Below, piece by piece: positions 8,837 through 17,705 of a DNA stretch of 64,000 nucleotides (within the stretch, counting starts at the first letter, position 1; every line of letters starts with the position of its first letter). The notes below the pieces were generated by a model, which worked only from the letters and a program-made list of their open reading frames with translations, ran no database searches and was not told where the DNA came from. Source of the DNA: Komagataeibacter melomenusus (GTDB lineage: Bacteria; Pseudomonadota; Alphaproteobacteria; Acetobacterales; Acetobacteraceae); NCBI RefSeq assembly GCF_013155395.1, contig NZ_JABJWC010000005.1:60013-124012 (forward strand), read 5' to 3'. Position numbers and translations under genes: made by a program.

Positions 8837-9763
8837 ATGATGACTCCAAAGATCCTTGTTGTCGGCGCGGGCGCGGTGGGGGGCTATTTCGGCGCGCGCC
8901 TGGCCGCCTCAGGCCATGACGTGACCTTTCTCGTGCGCGCGCGGCGACAGGCGCAGCTTGGCGCAACAGGGCTGTGCCTGGTCAGCCCGCTTGGCGATGC
9001 GACGCTTGCCCCGCGCATGATCACGGCGGACCAGATCGCACACCCCTACGACATCGTCATCCTGAGCGTAAAAGCCTATTCCCTTGCCGCAGCGATAGCG
9101 GACATGGCGCCCGCCATCGGCCCGCAGACCCGCATCATACCGTTGCTCAACGGCATGCAGCACCTTGAGGTGCTGGCCAGTCGCTTTGGCCGCGACACGG
9201 TCATGGGCGGCACATGCTTCATTGTCAGCAGCCTCGATGCCGAAGGCCGCATCCACCAGGTTGGCATCACGCCCCGGCTGGTATTCGGCGCGCTGGTGGC
9301 GGGACAGGATGCCACCACCATGGCGGATGCCCTGCGCGCGCCGGGGTTCGATACGGTGCCCTCGCCGCACATCGTGCAGGATATGTGGAACAAATGGTCG
9401 CTCCTGGCCTCGCTGGGCACGCTGTGCTGCCTCATGCGCGCGAGCGTGGGCGAGGTGGCCCGTCTGCCCGGCGGCACCGATTTCGTGCGTGCCACGATAA
9501 ACGAATGCACCGCGATTGCCGCAGCCGCCGGCTACCCGCTGGCAGGGGACACCATCAGCGGCATTGTCAAAAGACTGACGCAGCCGGACTCCACGCTGAC
9601 ATCCTCCATGTTCCGCGACCTCTCGCAGGGCGCCCCTGTGGAAGCACAGCAGATTATCGGCGATCTGGTCGCCCGTGCCCGCGCGCATGGCGTCGCCACC
9701 CCCATACTCGACCTGACGGACCTGAACCTGCGCGTCTATGAGCAGCGCCGCAACAGCGCATAA
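8837..9763 (+). CDS. Ketopantoate reductase family (ApbA/PanE-like)
   Basis: 308 residues. The N-terminal Rossmann motif VVGAGAVGGYFGARLAASGH binds NADP. The catalytic-region signature is DMWNKWSLLASLGTLCCLMR, with the conserved lysine in WNKW. The C-terminal helical domain ends near LDLTDLNLRVYEQ. PanE reduces 2-dehydropantoate to pantoate in coenzyme A synthesis. Many paralogues act on other 2-keto acids, and its place next to a divergent IclR regulator fits a catabolic paralogue as well as true PanE. Two ATG codons (8837, 8840) are equivalent start choices. Confidence 0.82.
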   Translation: MMTPKILVVGAGAVGGYFGARLAASGHDVTFLVRARRQAQLGATGLCLVSPLGDATLAPRMITADQIAHPYDIVILSVKAYSLAAAIADMAPAIGPQTRIIPLLNGMQHLEVLASRFGRDTVMGGTCFIVSSLDAEGRIHQVGITPRLVFGALVAGQDATTMADALRAPGFDTVPSPHIVQDMWNKWSLLASLGTLCCLMRASVGEVARLPGGTDFVRATINECTAIAAAAGYPLAGDTISGIVKRLTQPDSTLTSSMFRDLSQGAPVEAQQIIGDLVARARAHGVATPILDLTDLNLRVYEQRRNSA

Positions 9764-9831
9764 AACAAAAGCCGGACGCCATGGAACAACCGCACCCGCT
9801 GCACGACGCCGCGCAGCGGGGCTGTTTTGTC

Positions 9832-9893
9832 ATTGACGGGCCTTTTGCCGTCAATTAAACGAAACCGAACCGTTCCGTTCAAGGGATCGAACG
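9832..9893 (+). promoter_or_regulatory. Two short hairpins upstream of a secreted-protein gene
   Basis: ATTGACGG/CCGTCAAT (9832-9855) and CCGTTC/GAACGG (about 9873-9893) form consecutive stems between the reductase-like gene and the start at 9924. The second could be an operator or a 5' leader structure. No T-run follows either. Confidence 0.35.
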
Positions 9894-9923
9894 GCCCCTG
9901 CCCTTCTTTCACTGGATCATGCG

Positions 9924-10370
9924 ATGAACCGCTTGTGGCATACCGGCCTTGTGGCCCTCGCCAGTTCTCTGGCCCTTCATGGCACGGCGCAGGCCACGTG
10001 CGCGGCCACCGATGCCCGGATCGAACTCTCGGCGCACCATGTTGCGGTCGGGGTCGGTTATGTCTGGGGCCAGGGCACGCTGTATGACGGCACGCATGCC
10101 TATCCCTTCACCATAAAGGGTGGCGGCATACCGAGCGTGGGCGGCATGGCGCTGTCAGGGCAGGGCTGCGTGCGCAACCTTGGCCGCCTGCAGGACTTCA
10201 ACGGCACGTACTGGAGCGTGGGCGGCACGGCCACCATCCATCATGGCACCGCGGGCCTTGTCATGGAAAATGGCCGGGGGGTGGACATCAACCTCGCGGC
10301 CCGCACCCGCGGCGCGCTGCTGTCCGGACAGGTCGCGCGGCTTTCCTTCCGCCTGAAAGGCGGCCTGTAG
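9924..10370 (+). CDS. Small secreted protein of unknown function
   Basis: 148 residues, with a signal peptide MNRLWHTGLVALASSLALHG ending AQA-TCA. The mature part is glycine-rich and strand-forming, with GVGYVWGQGTLYDGTHAYPF, then GGIPSVGGMALSG and DFNGTYWSVGGTATI. Two cysteines (TCAAT and GQGCV) could form one disulfide. I recognise the pattern of a small periplasmic beta-protein family but cannot name it. It stands alone between a reductase and a TetR gene. Confidence 0.7.
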   Translation: MNRLWHTGLVALASSLALHGTAQATCAATDARIELSAHHVAVGVGYVWGQGTLYDGTHAYPFTIKGGGIPSVGGMALSGQGCVRNLGRLQDFNGTYWSVGGTATIHHGTAGLVMENGRGVDINLAARTRGALLSGQVARLSFRLKGGL

Positions 10371-10490
10371 CCCCGAACACGGGCGCGGCACCCATTCGCA
10401 ATGACCATTTGAACACACGTCCCCGTTCTGGCATCTCCGTGGCGACAGGCTGGATTGCACGGCTGAAGGGCACCAGTTCCGGATACCATG

Positions 10491-10508
10491 TTATGTTTCA
10501 TGACATAA
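10491..10508. promoter_or_regulatory. Candidate TetR operator palindrome
   Basis: TTATGT and ACATAA flank a six-base centre (TTCATG), 37 bases before the TetR start at 10545. Position and symmetry fit autoregulation by the downstream TetR protein. The repeat is seen; the binding is inferred. Confidence 0.45.
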
Positions 10509-10544
10509 TGTGACTGACTGATGGCTGGAGTTAAGGGGCTGGGA

Positions 10545-11201
10545 ATGTCTGACGTATCATCAAGACCGCCACATACGGGCGGACGCCCGACGCCGGAAGG
10601 CTCGGCGCAACTCGACCGGCATGTTCTTGAAGTTGCAACGGCATTGTTCATCCAGCAGGGTTACGCCGCCACATCGCTGGAACGCATCGCGCGCGAGGCC
10701 GCGTGCAGCAAGGCCAGCCTGTACAGGCGCTACGCCTCAAAGGAAGAACTGTTCCGCGCGGTGGTGGCGGCGCGGGGCAAGCAACTGCTTGAGGCGGCAG
10801 GCGCGGTCGAGGCCTCCTCCACCGACCCGCTGGTGGCCACGCGTGAAATCAGCCAGTTCTTCCTTGACTTCATGCTGCGGCCCGAAACGCTGGAGGCCTA
10901 CCGCATTGTCATTGCGGACGGGCATCGCATCGCCTTTTTCGTGGAGGACATGATGCAGACCATCGTGGAGCCCTTCGTGGCCACGCTGAGCCGCCAGATC
11001 AAGGCCGCCGCCGATGCCGGGCGCATCCACTCCCCCGACCATGATGAGACGGCCCGCATCCTGATGAGCCTGTTCCTGGGCTGGCCATTGCAGAACACCA
11101 TGCTCGGCCTGAACCAACTGCATGACCCGCAGACGCGCGCGCGCTTTTTTGACCGCTCATGGCAGATTTTCATGTCAGGGATCTGCATCAAGGGGAAATA
11201 A
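10545..11201 (+). CDS. TetR family transcriptional regulator
   Basis: 218 residues from MSDVSSRPPH. A short disordered arm leads to a typical TetR helix-turn-helix (TALFIQQGYAATSLERIARE, then CSKASLYRRYASKEELF). The ligand domain carries a TetR_C_7-like helical pattern. ATG 10545 is chosen because AAGGGG precedes it; ATG 10521 in the same frame has no ribosome site. No obvious target gene follows, so only autoregulation through the palindrome at 10491 can be suggested. Confidence 0.86.
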   Translation: MSDVSSRPPHTGGRPTPEGSAQLDRHVLEVATALFIQQGYAATSLERIAREAACSKASLYRRYASKEELFRAVVAARGKQLLEAAGAVEASSTDPLVATREISQFFLDFMLRPETLEAYRIVIADGHRIAFFVEDMMQTIVEPFVATLSRQIKAAADAGRIHSPDHDETARILMSLFLGWPLQNTMLGLNQLHDPQTRARFFDRSWQIFMSGICIKGK

Positions 11202-11557
11202 GGTTCCGGGGTGCCGTTTTCAAAAAGAAAGGCGGCGTTTTTTCCGGGGCTTTCCAGGCACCACGGCAGACAGGGGCTTTTCCAGGGTTGTTTTACATCT
11301 GTCATATTGCGATACGATACGGTCTCGTATAATGGATGTCGGGACACGTTCCCCTTGACGGGAAGCGATGGATGGAATGAGGACGGTGCCGACCAATGCG
11401 ACCCTGATGGCCAGAAAAGCCGCGCACCGGCCGATGACCGGTCGCATCGGGCGACAGGCGCCACTCCGGCCCGCAGAAGCCTGTCCCTTCCCCGTCAGGG
11501 CGGGGCAAAACCTTGCCTGATACACAAAAAACAACGCGTCCCTGCAAATAGATATTC
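11202..11557. promoter_or_regulatory. Intergenic region with promoter-like element
   Basis: A TATAAT at 11328-11333 with TTGCGA 15 bases upstream could be the promoter of the Crp/Fnr gene. An inverted repeat ATACG/CGTAT overlaps it at 11317-11330. I see no gene in this 356-bp gap. Confidence 0.35.
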
Positions 11558-12202
11558 ATGATGTTCAGAGATTTCACGCTTACTGACAAGGAACGGGAGG
11601 CGTTGAACGCGATCTCCACGAAAATACACAAGCCCGCGAAGCGCCGCATCTACACCCAGGGCGAAGCGGGAAAATATGTCTATCGCATCCGTTCAGGCGC
11701 CGTACGGCTGGAACATCACCTGCATGATGGCCGCAACCAGATCTTTGCCTTCATGTGGTCCGGCGACATGTTCGGCACCATTGAAGACGGGGTCTATCCT
11801 GCCTCCGCCATTGCGCTGGTGGATACCTACCTGTTCCAGATTCCCTATGCCGCGCTGCTCAACCTGATCGAGGTCCATCCGCGCATCCAGACCCTGTTCT
11901 TGCAGCAGGTGCTCAATTACACACAGGCGGCGCGACGGCACCTGCTGCTGGCCACCTACCCGCTTGTGGTCAAGCGGCTGGCGGGCTTCCTGCTTGAATG
12001 CAGCAAGCAGGCCGATTTCTATGATCGGCACACCAATATCCTGACCCTGGCCATGGACCGCAGGGATATTGCCGATTACCTGGGCTTTGCCGTTGAAACA
12101 ACAAGCCGCATGCTCAAGGAACTGGAAGACATGCGGCTGATCAAACGCCTCTCATCGCAGCGCATCATGCTGGACCGGCGTAAAATCATGGATATGTTCT
12201 AA
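11558..12202 (+). CDS. Crp/Fnr family transcriptional regulator
   Basis: 214 residues. The N-terminal cyclic-nucleotide-binding-like barrel has YTQGEAGKYVYRIRSGAVRL. A long dimerisation helix follows, then a C-terminal winged helix (MDRRDIADYLGFAVETTSRM, then LKELEDMRLIKR). FNR-type iron-sulfur ligands are missing: the only cysteine is in LLECSKQ. It is therefore not an oxygen-sensing FNR and resembles the FixK/NnrR-like branch. Upstream start codons overlap (ATGATG) without a clear ribosome site. Its location before the peroxidase-encapsulin operon makes redox or stress control of that operon worth testing. Confidence 0.82.
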   Translation: MMFRDFTLTDKEREALNAISTKIHKPAKRRIYTQGEAGKYVYRIRSGAVRLEHHLHDGRNQIFAFMWSGDMFGTIEDGVYPASAIALVDTYLFQIPYAALLNLIEVHPRIQTLFLQQVLNYTQAARRHLLLATYPLVVKRLAGFLLECSKQADFYDRHTNILTLAMDRRDIADYLGFAVETTSRMLKELEDMRLIKRLSSQRIMLDRRKIMDMF

Positions 12203-12338
12203 GGCCCCGCCGGGCGGGGTGGCCGCGTGCTCAATCCGCCTATCTGCCCCCTGCCGCTCCATCTTGCCACGCCCCGCCACCTCCCTATGCTAGGCTGCCA
12301 TAAGCGTTGCGCGCTTTGTCTGCAGGAGTTCAAGAGCA

Positions 12339-13355
12339 TTGGCCACACCCCAACCCATTGACACAAAGCTGACCCAGGCTGCGGTTTTTCTTGTCATGAC
12401 CCTCAGCGCCGATACCGAAATCGGCCCGCAGGTGCGCGACCTGATGGGAGACCTGTCCTCGCTCGTGCGCGGGGTGGGATTCCGTATTGATGATGGCAGG
12501 CTCAGTTGCATAACCGGCATCGGGTCGCATGCGTGGGACCGCCTGTTCGGCGCGCCACGCCCGATGGAACTGCACCCGTTTGCCGAGATCAATGGCGTGC
12601 ACCACGCCCCCTCCACGCCGGGCGACCTTGTGTTCCATATCCGCGCCACCCGGATGGACCTGTGCTTTGAACTCGCCACCGCCATCGTCTCGCGGCTCGA
12701 AGGTGCCGCCACGGTGGTGGATGAAGTGCACGGGTTCAAGTATTTCGATGCCCGCGACCTGCTGGGTTTTGTCGATGGCACGGAAAACCCCGTGGACCAG
12801 CCCGCCCGTGATGCCACGCTGATTGGCGATGAAGACCCGGCCTTTACGGGCGGCAGTTATGTCATCATCCAGAAATACCTGCATGACCTGAAGAAATGGG
12901 ATGCCATACCCACCGAGGTGCAGGAGCACATCATTGGCCGCAGGAAAGTATCCGATATTGAACTGCCCGAGGCCGCCAAGCCCAGCTATGCCCATAATGT
13001 GCTGACCAATATTGAAGAAAACGGCCAGCAACTCCAGATCGTGCGCGACAACATGCCCTTTGGCACGGTGGGAAAGGGCGAGTTCGGCACCTATTTCATT
13101 GGCTATGCGCGTTCGCCCACGCGCATCGAGCGCATGCTCGACAACATGTTCGTGGGCTTGCCACCGGGCAATTACGACCGCCTGCTCGATGTCAGCACGG
13201 CGGTGACCGGCAACCTGTTCTTCATTCCCACCTCTGATTTTCTTGATACCGCACCCGACCTGCCCGCGCCCCAGGCGGCCGTTGCGCCTGAGCCTGCGGC
13301 ACCGCAACCCGTGGCGGTGGCAGCCGGTTCGCTGGGCATCGGATCATTGAAGTAA
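12339..13355 (+). CDS. DyP-type peroxidase, encapsulin cargo
   Basis: 338 residues. It has the DyP signature GFVDGTENP (catalytic Asp about 146), a proximal haem ligand candidate His219 (SYAHN) and distal Arg236 (IVRDNMPFG). The last eight residues are SLGIGSLK, the known encapsulin cargo-loading peptide, joined by an Ala/Pro-rich flexible linker from about residue 305. DyP enzymes use hydrogen peroxide to oxidise bulky substrates. The start is TTG at 12339, supported by GCAGGAG about ten bases upstream. The encapsulin shell gene follows after 12 bases, so shell and cargo are co-transcribed. Confidence 0.95.
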   Translation: MATPQPIDTKLTQAAVFLVMTLSADTEIGPQVRDLMGDLSSLVRGVGFRIDDGRLSCITGIGSHAWDRLFGAPRPMELHPFAEINGVHHAPSTPGDLVFHIRATRMDLCFELATAIVSRLEGAATVVDEVHGFKYFDARDLLGFVDGTENPVDQPARDATLIGDEDPAFTGGSYVIIQKYLHDLKKWDAIPTEVQEHIIGRRKVSDIELPEAAKPSYAHNVLTNIEENGQQLQIVRDNMPFGTVGKGEFGTYFIGYARSPTRIERMLDNMFVGLPPGNYDRLLDVSTAVTGNLFFIPTSDFLDTAPDLPAPQAAVAPEPAAPQPVAVAAGSLGIGSLK

Positions 13356-13367
13356 AGGACACCAGAC

Positions 13368-14162
13368 ATGAACAACCTGCACAGGCACCTTGCCCCCGTT
13401 TCATCCGCCGCGTGGAGCGAAATCGAGGAAGAAGCCACACGCACCCTGCGCCGCCACCTTGCCGGGCGCCGCGTGGTTGATGTTTCCGAACCCAAGGGCA
13501 CGGCGTTTGCCGCCGTGGGCACCGGGCGCGACAGGCGCATCGAGGCCCCGGGCGATGGCGTGCAGGCCGTGATGCGCGACGTGCTGCCGGTGGTGGAACT
13601 GCGCGTGCCCTTTACCCTGTCACGCGCGGAAATCGATGCGGTGGAACGCGGCGCGCGTGATGCCGACTGGCAGCCGGTGAAGGATGCGGCAAAGAAAATC
13701 GCCTTTGCCGAGGACCGCGCCATTTTCACCGGCTACACCGCAGCAGGCATGGCCGGTATCGCGCAGGCGACATCCAACGCGCCTGTCAAGCTGCCCGCAT
13801 CGGTCAAGGATTACCCGCATGCCATTGCCGATGCCCTGAACACGCTGCGCCTTGCAGGCGTCAACGGCCCCTATGCCATCGTGCTCGGCGCCAGGGCATA
13901 TGAGGCCGTAAGCGGGGGCGATGATGAAGGCTACCCGGTGCGCAAGCACATCGAGAGCCTGATTGAAGGCAAGCTGGTCTGGGCGCCCGCCATCGAGGGC
14001 GCCTTTGTCATCTCCCTGCGCGGCGGCGACCTGCAGCTTGATATCGGGCAGGATTTCTCCATCGGCTATCTGGCCCATACGGCCGAGACGGTCGAACTTT
14101 ACCTCCAGGAGAGCTTTATCTTCCGGGTACTGACCACCGAGGCCACCGTCGCCCTCGCCTGA
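13368..14162 (+). CDS. Family 1 encapsulin shell protein (linocin M18-like)
   Basis: 264 residues, the usual length for family 1 encapsulins with the HK97 fold. The start MNNLHRHLAPVSSAAWSEIE matches the N-terminal arm that binds the cargo peptide. Later blocks include RRVVDVSEPKGTAFAAVGTG, AAGMAGI and the C-terminal DFSIGYLAHTAETVELYLQE. It self-assembles into a protein nanocompartment. The DyP gene immediately upstream carries the matching loading peptide, so function as its container is well supported. Confidence 0.96.
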   Translation: MNNLHRHLAPVSSAAWSEIEEEATRTLRRHLAGRRVVDVSEPKGTAFAAVGTGRDRRIEAPGDGVQAVMRDVLPVVELRVPFTLSRAEIDAVERGARDADWQPVKDAAKKIAFAEDRAIFTGYTAAGMAGIAQATSNAPVKLPASVKDYPHAIADALNTLRLAGVNGPYAIVLGARAYEAVSGGDDEGYPVRKHIESLIEGKLVWAPAIEGAFVISLRGGDLQLDIGQDFSIGYLAHTAETVELYLQESFIFRVLTTEATVALA

Positions 14163-14221
14163 TGCCACGCTGGCCCCTGGCCACCAGCACGCTACCCCCG
14201 ACACGCTACAAGGACACCAAC

Positions 14222-14557
14222 ATGCAGAACCCCCTGGCCACCACGCCCGAAACCGAAGCCCGCATCACCGCCAAAGCCCAGGAACTGTGGGAAGCCGACG
14301 GCAAGCCCGGCTGTGGCGCCGCCGCCTACCGCGAAGCCGCATCGGAACTGATCGGGATGGAAAGCAACCCCGATGCAGGCCAGATCCCGGTTGACTCACC
14401 CGTGCCGCTCGATGCGAACGGGCAGCCCATCGAGGAAGCCTGGCTGGAGGAAAACCTCGGCAATTCCGGCGGCAGCATGGATGAACTTGATGACAGGCAG
14501 GAAGTGCCCTTCGCCACGCGCGCGGAAGAGGCGAAGGCCCTGAAGGACCAGGACTGA
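14222..14557 (+). CDS. DUF2934-like small protein in encapsulin operon
   Basis: 111 residues, acidic. The N-terminal helix pair ARITAKAQELWEADGKPGCG, then REAASELIGME, resembles DUF2934. The rest is low-complexity and probably disordered (NSGGSMDELDD). The ATG at 14222 has AAGGA ten bases upstream. It follows the encapsulin by about 60 bases on the same strand and is likely the third gene of the operon. No SLGIGSLK-like tail is present, so it is not an obvious cargo. An accessory role is inference. Confidence 0.7.
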   Translation: MQNPLATTPETEARITAKAQELWEADGKPGCGAAAYREAASELIGMESNPDAGQIPVDSPVPLDANGQPIEEAWLEENLGNSGGSMDELDDRQEVPFATRAEEAKALKDQD

Positions 14558-14564
14558 CCCCACC

Positions 14565-14592
14565 GGGCAGGATGAAGAATGCCATCCTGCCC
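14565..14592. terminator. Hairpin between convergent genes
   Basis: A 10-bp stem (GGGCAGGATG/CATCCTGCCC, 8-base loop) lies between the convergent DUF2934 and YeiH-like genes. It has no T-run, so termination on either side may depend on Rho. Confidence 0.5.
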
Positions 14593-14596
14593 CCTC

Positions 14597-15658
14597 CTAC
14601 CCACCGACCATGACCCGCACCAGCGCAACACTTGCGCCTAGCAGCCCGAGCAGGGAAATGGTGACCGTGACCATCAACGCCCTGCCCGCATGCACGATGG
14701 CGCGGAGTTCAACGCCCAGCCCGAGCGCTGCCATGGCGAGAATGGTCAGGAACGTGGCCACGTGGTTGAGCGGCACGACCAGACCCGCTGCAATCCCTCC
14801 CGCCGAACGCATTGCCATCATCACCACAAACCCGATGATATACCATGGCACCAGCCGGGTCAGGGGCGGCAGGCGTGACCCCTGCGCCTTACGTGCGCGC
14901 CCTGCGCTGGCAATCAGGGCCAGCACCACGCATACCGGCCCGAGCATCAGCACCCGCACCAGCTTGACCAGCGTGCCGACATGCACCGCCGCCATGCCAA
15001 ATGGCGCCGCCGCGGCCACGACCTGCGGCACGGCATAAACGCACAGCCCGGCAAGCACGCCCCCCGCGCCATCCGTCAGGCCCAGCAGGGGCGCCACAAA
15101 CGGCAGCCCCAGCACCACCACAAGGCCACCCGCCGCCGTAAAGGCAAGGCAGGCCCCCACCGCGTCCTCATCGGCCCCGATCACCGGGGCCGCCGCCATG
15201 ATGGCCGAATTGCCGCATATGGAATTGCCGCAGGCCACCAGCAGCGTCTGCCGCGCGGGCAACCCCGCAAGCCGCCCCACGCAGCAGGTAAAGACCAGGC
15301 TGAACACCACGATGCCCATGGCCCCCGCCACCAGCCCCGGCCCGATCGCCCGCACCGCCCCCACGCTGAACGAGGCCCCGAGCAGCACGATGGCGATATT
15401 GAGCACGGTCCGGGCGCAGAAACTGATGCCGGGCAGGCAGGCGGGCGTGGGCCGCCAGAGCGCGCGCAGGCCCACACCGAGCACGAGGGCGAGATTGAGG
15501 GCTTCCAGCCATGCCTTGCCCAGCAGGGCCGCCTGCGCCCGTTCAAGCCCGATGGCGAGCCCGGTCATGGCCACGCAAAGCCCGATCCCCGGTGCGACAC
15601 GCGCTGAAAAATCAATGTTCCGCAACAGGAACGGCGGCCTGCATGGCATGGTTGTCAC
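14597..15658 (-). CDS. YeiH/YadS-like putative sulfate exporter (UPF0324)
   Basis: 353 residues with about ten membrane helices. The family hallmark CGNSICGNSAIMAAAPVIGA is present, followed by YAVPQVVAAA and a C-terminal LVPLNHVATFLTILAMAALG. The family is linked to export of sulfur compounds or inhibitors. The start is GTG 15658 (VTTMPCRPP) because GGGAGG lies at the right distance; ATG 15649 is the alternative. It diverges from a LysR gene, the same arrangement as yeiE-yeiH in enterobacteria. Confidence 0.85.
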   Translation of the reverse strand: MTTMPCRPPFLLRNIDFSARVAPGIGLCVAMTGLAIGLERAQAALLGKAWLEALNLALVLGVGLRALWRPTPACLPGISFCARTVLNIAIVLLGASFSVGAVRAIGPGLVAGAMGIVVFSLVFTCCVGRLAGLPARQTLLVACGNSICGNSAIMAAAPVIGADEDAVGACLAFTAAGGLVVVLGLPFVAPLLGLTDGAGGVLAGLCVYAVPQVVAAAAPFGMAAVHVGTLVKLVRVLMLGPVCVVLALIASAGRARKAQGSRLPPLTRLVPWYIIGFVVMMAMRSAGGIAAGLVVPLNHVATFLTILAMAALGLGVELRAIVHAGRALMVTVTISLLGLLGASVALVRVMVGG

Positions 15659-15769
15659 GGTGTCCTCCCTTTCGCCACGCAGGTTAGGGGGCAGCCATTC
15701 AATCAATCCAATGCATAGTTTTTCTTGTTTTAATCTCTTTTCATGATTGATTGTGATAGAGAGTGCGCC

Positions 15770-16648
15770 ATGACCCTTGAACAGCTCCGCCTTTTCATTG
15801 CCGTAGCCGAGCGCGAACACGTCACTGCCGCCAGCCGTGCCCTGAACGTGACGCAATCCGCCGTGTCATCCGCCATCGCGGCCCTTGAGGAACGCCACGG
15901 CATCAAGCTGTTCCACCGTGTTGGCCGTGGCATCAGGCTGACGGAAGCAGGCCGCCTGTTCCTGCCGGAAGCCCGCGCCGTGCTGGCGCAGGCCGCCGCG
16001 GCTGAAAACATGCTGGAGGAATTCAGCAGCCTCAAGCGCGGCACGCTCCGCGTGGTGGCCAGCCAGACCATCGCCGCCTACTGGCTGCCGCGCTTTGTGG
16101 TGTCATTCCGCAGGCTTTATCCGCACATTGTCGTCGATGTCGCCATCAGCAACACGGAGGAAGCGGCAAACCGGGTGCGCGATGGCGTAGTTGACCTCGG
16201 TATTGTCGAGGCTCTTGTCGATGACCCTGCCCTGGCGCAGTGGCCGCTGGGCAGCGACCGCCTGACCCTGATACAGGCTGCCCCCTGCCTGCCCGCCCAT
16301 GCCAGCACGCGCTGGCTGCGCACGGCCACATGGGTCATGCGCGAGCCGGGTTCGGGCACGCGCGCCACGCTGGAGCAGCAGTTGCGCGAACTGGGCATTG
16401 CGCCCGAAGAGCTGAAAATCGGGCTTGTCCTGCCCTCCAACGAGGGCGTGCGCACGGCAATCGAGGCCGGGGCAGGCATTGGCGCGCTGTCTTCGCTGGT
16501 CATTGCCCCCGCATTGCAGGCGGGCACGCTCCATGCCGTGCCGCGCGCACTCGGCCCGCGCGCCTTTTACGGGTTGCGCCACAAGGAACGCTACCGCAGC
16601 CCGGCGGCAGAAGCCCTGCTGGCGCTGATTGGCCGCGAGGCAGGCTGA
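15770..16648 (+). CDS. LysR family regulator, YeiE/CysB-like
   Basis: 292 residues. The N-terminal winged helix is TLEQLRLFIAVAEREHVTAA, then LNVTQSAVSSAIAALEERHG. A periplasmic-binding-like effector domain follows (LGIVEALVDDP; EPGSGTRATLEQQL). The ATG at 15770 is taken because the encoded protein then starts as LysR proteins do; the frame is open to 15743. It is divergent from the YeiH-like transporter with about 110 bp between, which strongly suggests it activates that gene. Confidence 0.87.
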   Translation: MTLEQLRLFIAVAEREHVTAASRALNVTQSAVSSAIAALEERHGIKLFHRVGRGIRLTEAGRLFLPEARAVLAQAAAAENMLEEFSSLKRGTLRVVASQTIAAYWLPRFVVSFRRLYPHIVVDVAISNTEEAANRVRDGVVDLGIVEALVDDPALAQWPLGSDRLTLIQAAPCLPAHASTRWLRTATWVMREPGSGTRATLEQQLRELGIAPEELKIGLVLPSNEGVRTAIEAGAGIGALSSLVIAPALQAGTLHAVPRALGPRAFYGLRHKERYRSPAAEALLALIGREAG

Positions 16649-16662
16649 AAAACGCCGTGCCT

Positions 16663-16767
16663 GGAGCAATTCCACTGAACCCTGGCTTAGTGGAATTGCT
16701 CTAACGCATTGTTTATCGAGCATCTTCACCAGTTTGAATGGGTCCATTCAAACTGGATCTGCTCTAG
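16663..16767 (+). repeat. Double-hairpin repeat, copy A
   Basis: About 105 bp made of two hairpins in tandem. The first has arms GAGCAATTCCACT/AGTGGAATTGCTC; the second has arms CCAGTTTGAATG/CATTCAAACTGG. The reverse complement of 19448-19555 matches it end to end with about ten differences. It overlaps the last codons of the phospholipase D-like gene. It behaves like a REP/MITE-type dispersed repeat. Confidence 0.8.
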
Positions 16768-17267
16768 CGGGCGTGGTCCCACCGGTTCTGCCAGTGCGCC
16801 AGATAAGCCTGCGCCAGGGCCGGGTCATTCCATATCACGATGGCATTTTCACTATTCTTGCGCTGGGCACCCTTGGTAAAATTGAATGAGCCGGTCTCCA
16901 CGTTCTGGCCATCGGTAATGATGACCTTGTCATGCTGCACGGCATAGACATCATCCATCCTGACCTGAATACCGGCATCCCTGACCCGCGCGATGGCCAT
17001 CTGGTTGCCCTTGCCCTGATTGCCCTCCTCATCAAGCACGATGGCCACGTCCACCCCGCGCTTTCTGGCCTTGATCAGGGCCTCGACCACATTATCGGCG
17101 CTGAAGAAGAACGCCATCATGCGGATCTGGCTCCTGGCGCTCCTGATCACGTTCAGCACCAGTTCGGTTGCCGATCCCTCGGGCGAGAAACCGTAATCGA
17201 TATGCGACTGGGCATAAACCGGCGTTGTCAGGCCAATACAGAGAAGGGCTATAATGATGCTTTTCAT
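16764..17267 (-). CDS. Secreted phospholipase D-like (HKD) nuclease
   Basis: 167 residues. The signal peptide MKSIIIALLCIGLTTPVYAQ is followed by a single phospholipase D-like domain. Its HKD motif is HDKVIITDGQNVETGSFNF (His, Lys, Asp, then GSxN). Single-HKD secreted proteins such as Nuc of pKM101 dimerise and cut DNA in the periplasm. The ATG at 17267 is chosen for the signal peptide and AGAAG upstream; the longer frame to 17378 overlaps the divergent intergenic region. Its stop codon lies inside repeat copy A. Confidence 0.83.
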   Translation of the reverse strand: MKSIIIALLCIGLTTPVYAQSHIDYGFSPEGSATELVLNVIRSARSQIRMMAFFFSADNVVEALIKARKRGVDVAIVLDEEGNQGKGNQMAIARVRDAGIQVRMDDVYAVQHDKVIITDGQNVETGSFNFTKGAQRKNSENAIVIWNDPALAQAYLAHWQNRWDHAR

Positions 17268-17705
17268 TTCATCTTCTTTATCTACAGGGGTCTGTATCAA
17301 TAATTCCTGCGCCAAAGCCGTTATGGCGCACGGGACAGGACGCCGATGAACGGCCAGCGCCATGCTTCGGGGGAACACCCTTCAGGCCGATCCTGTTTTC
17401 CGGGCAGGCCCATCCCTGCCATACAGTCACGACACCTGAAGGCAAGGCCTGCCACATCTTATGAAATATGTTTTCATGAAAGTGTCATAGACCGCCCTGC
17501 CCCTGCGCCCCGCCCGCGCGGCACCGGGGCCAGATGGCATGGACAGCGTGCCAGCAGATGCCGCGCGGCCAGTGCATCCCTGCCTTGCCAATTGATAAAT
17601 ATCAACGACATGAATGCCAAAAAAATAACGCTATATTCAGCAGACTTTCCCATCGGGGGAAGATGGCCGGGCCATGATGCATGGCCCCAGCAAGGCGCCA
17701 GTTCC
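17268..17705. other. Intergenic region before oleate hydratase
   Basis: This 438-bp gap between the divergent nuclease and oleate hydratase genes holds both promoters. The hydratase frame is open through much of it (to 17346), but the encoded extension lacks family resemblance. I see no separate gene. Confidence 0.5.
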
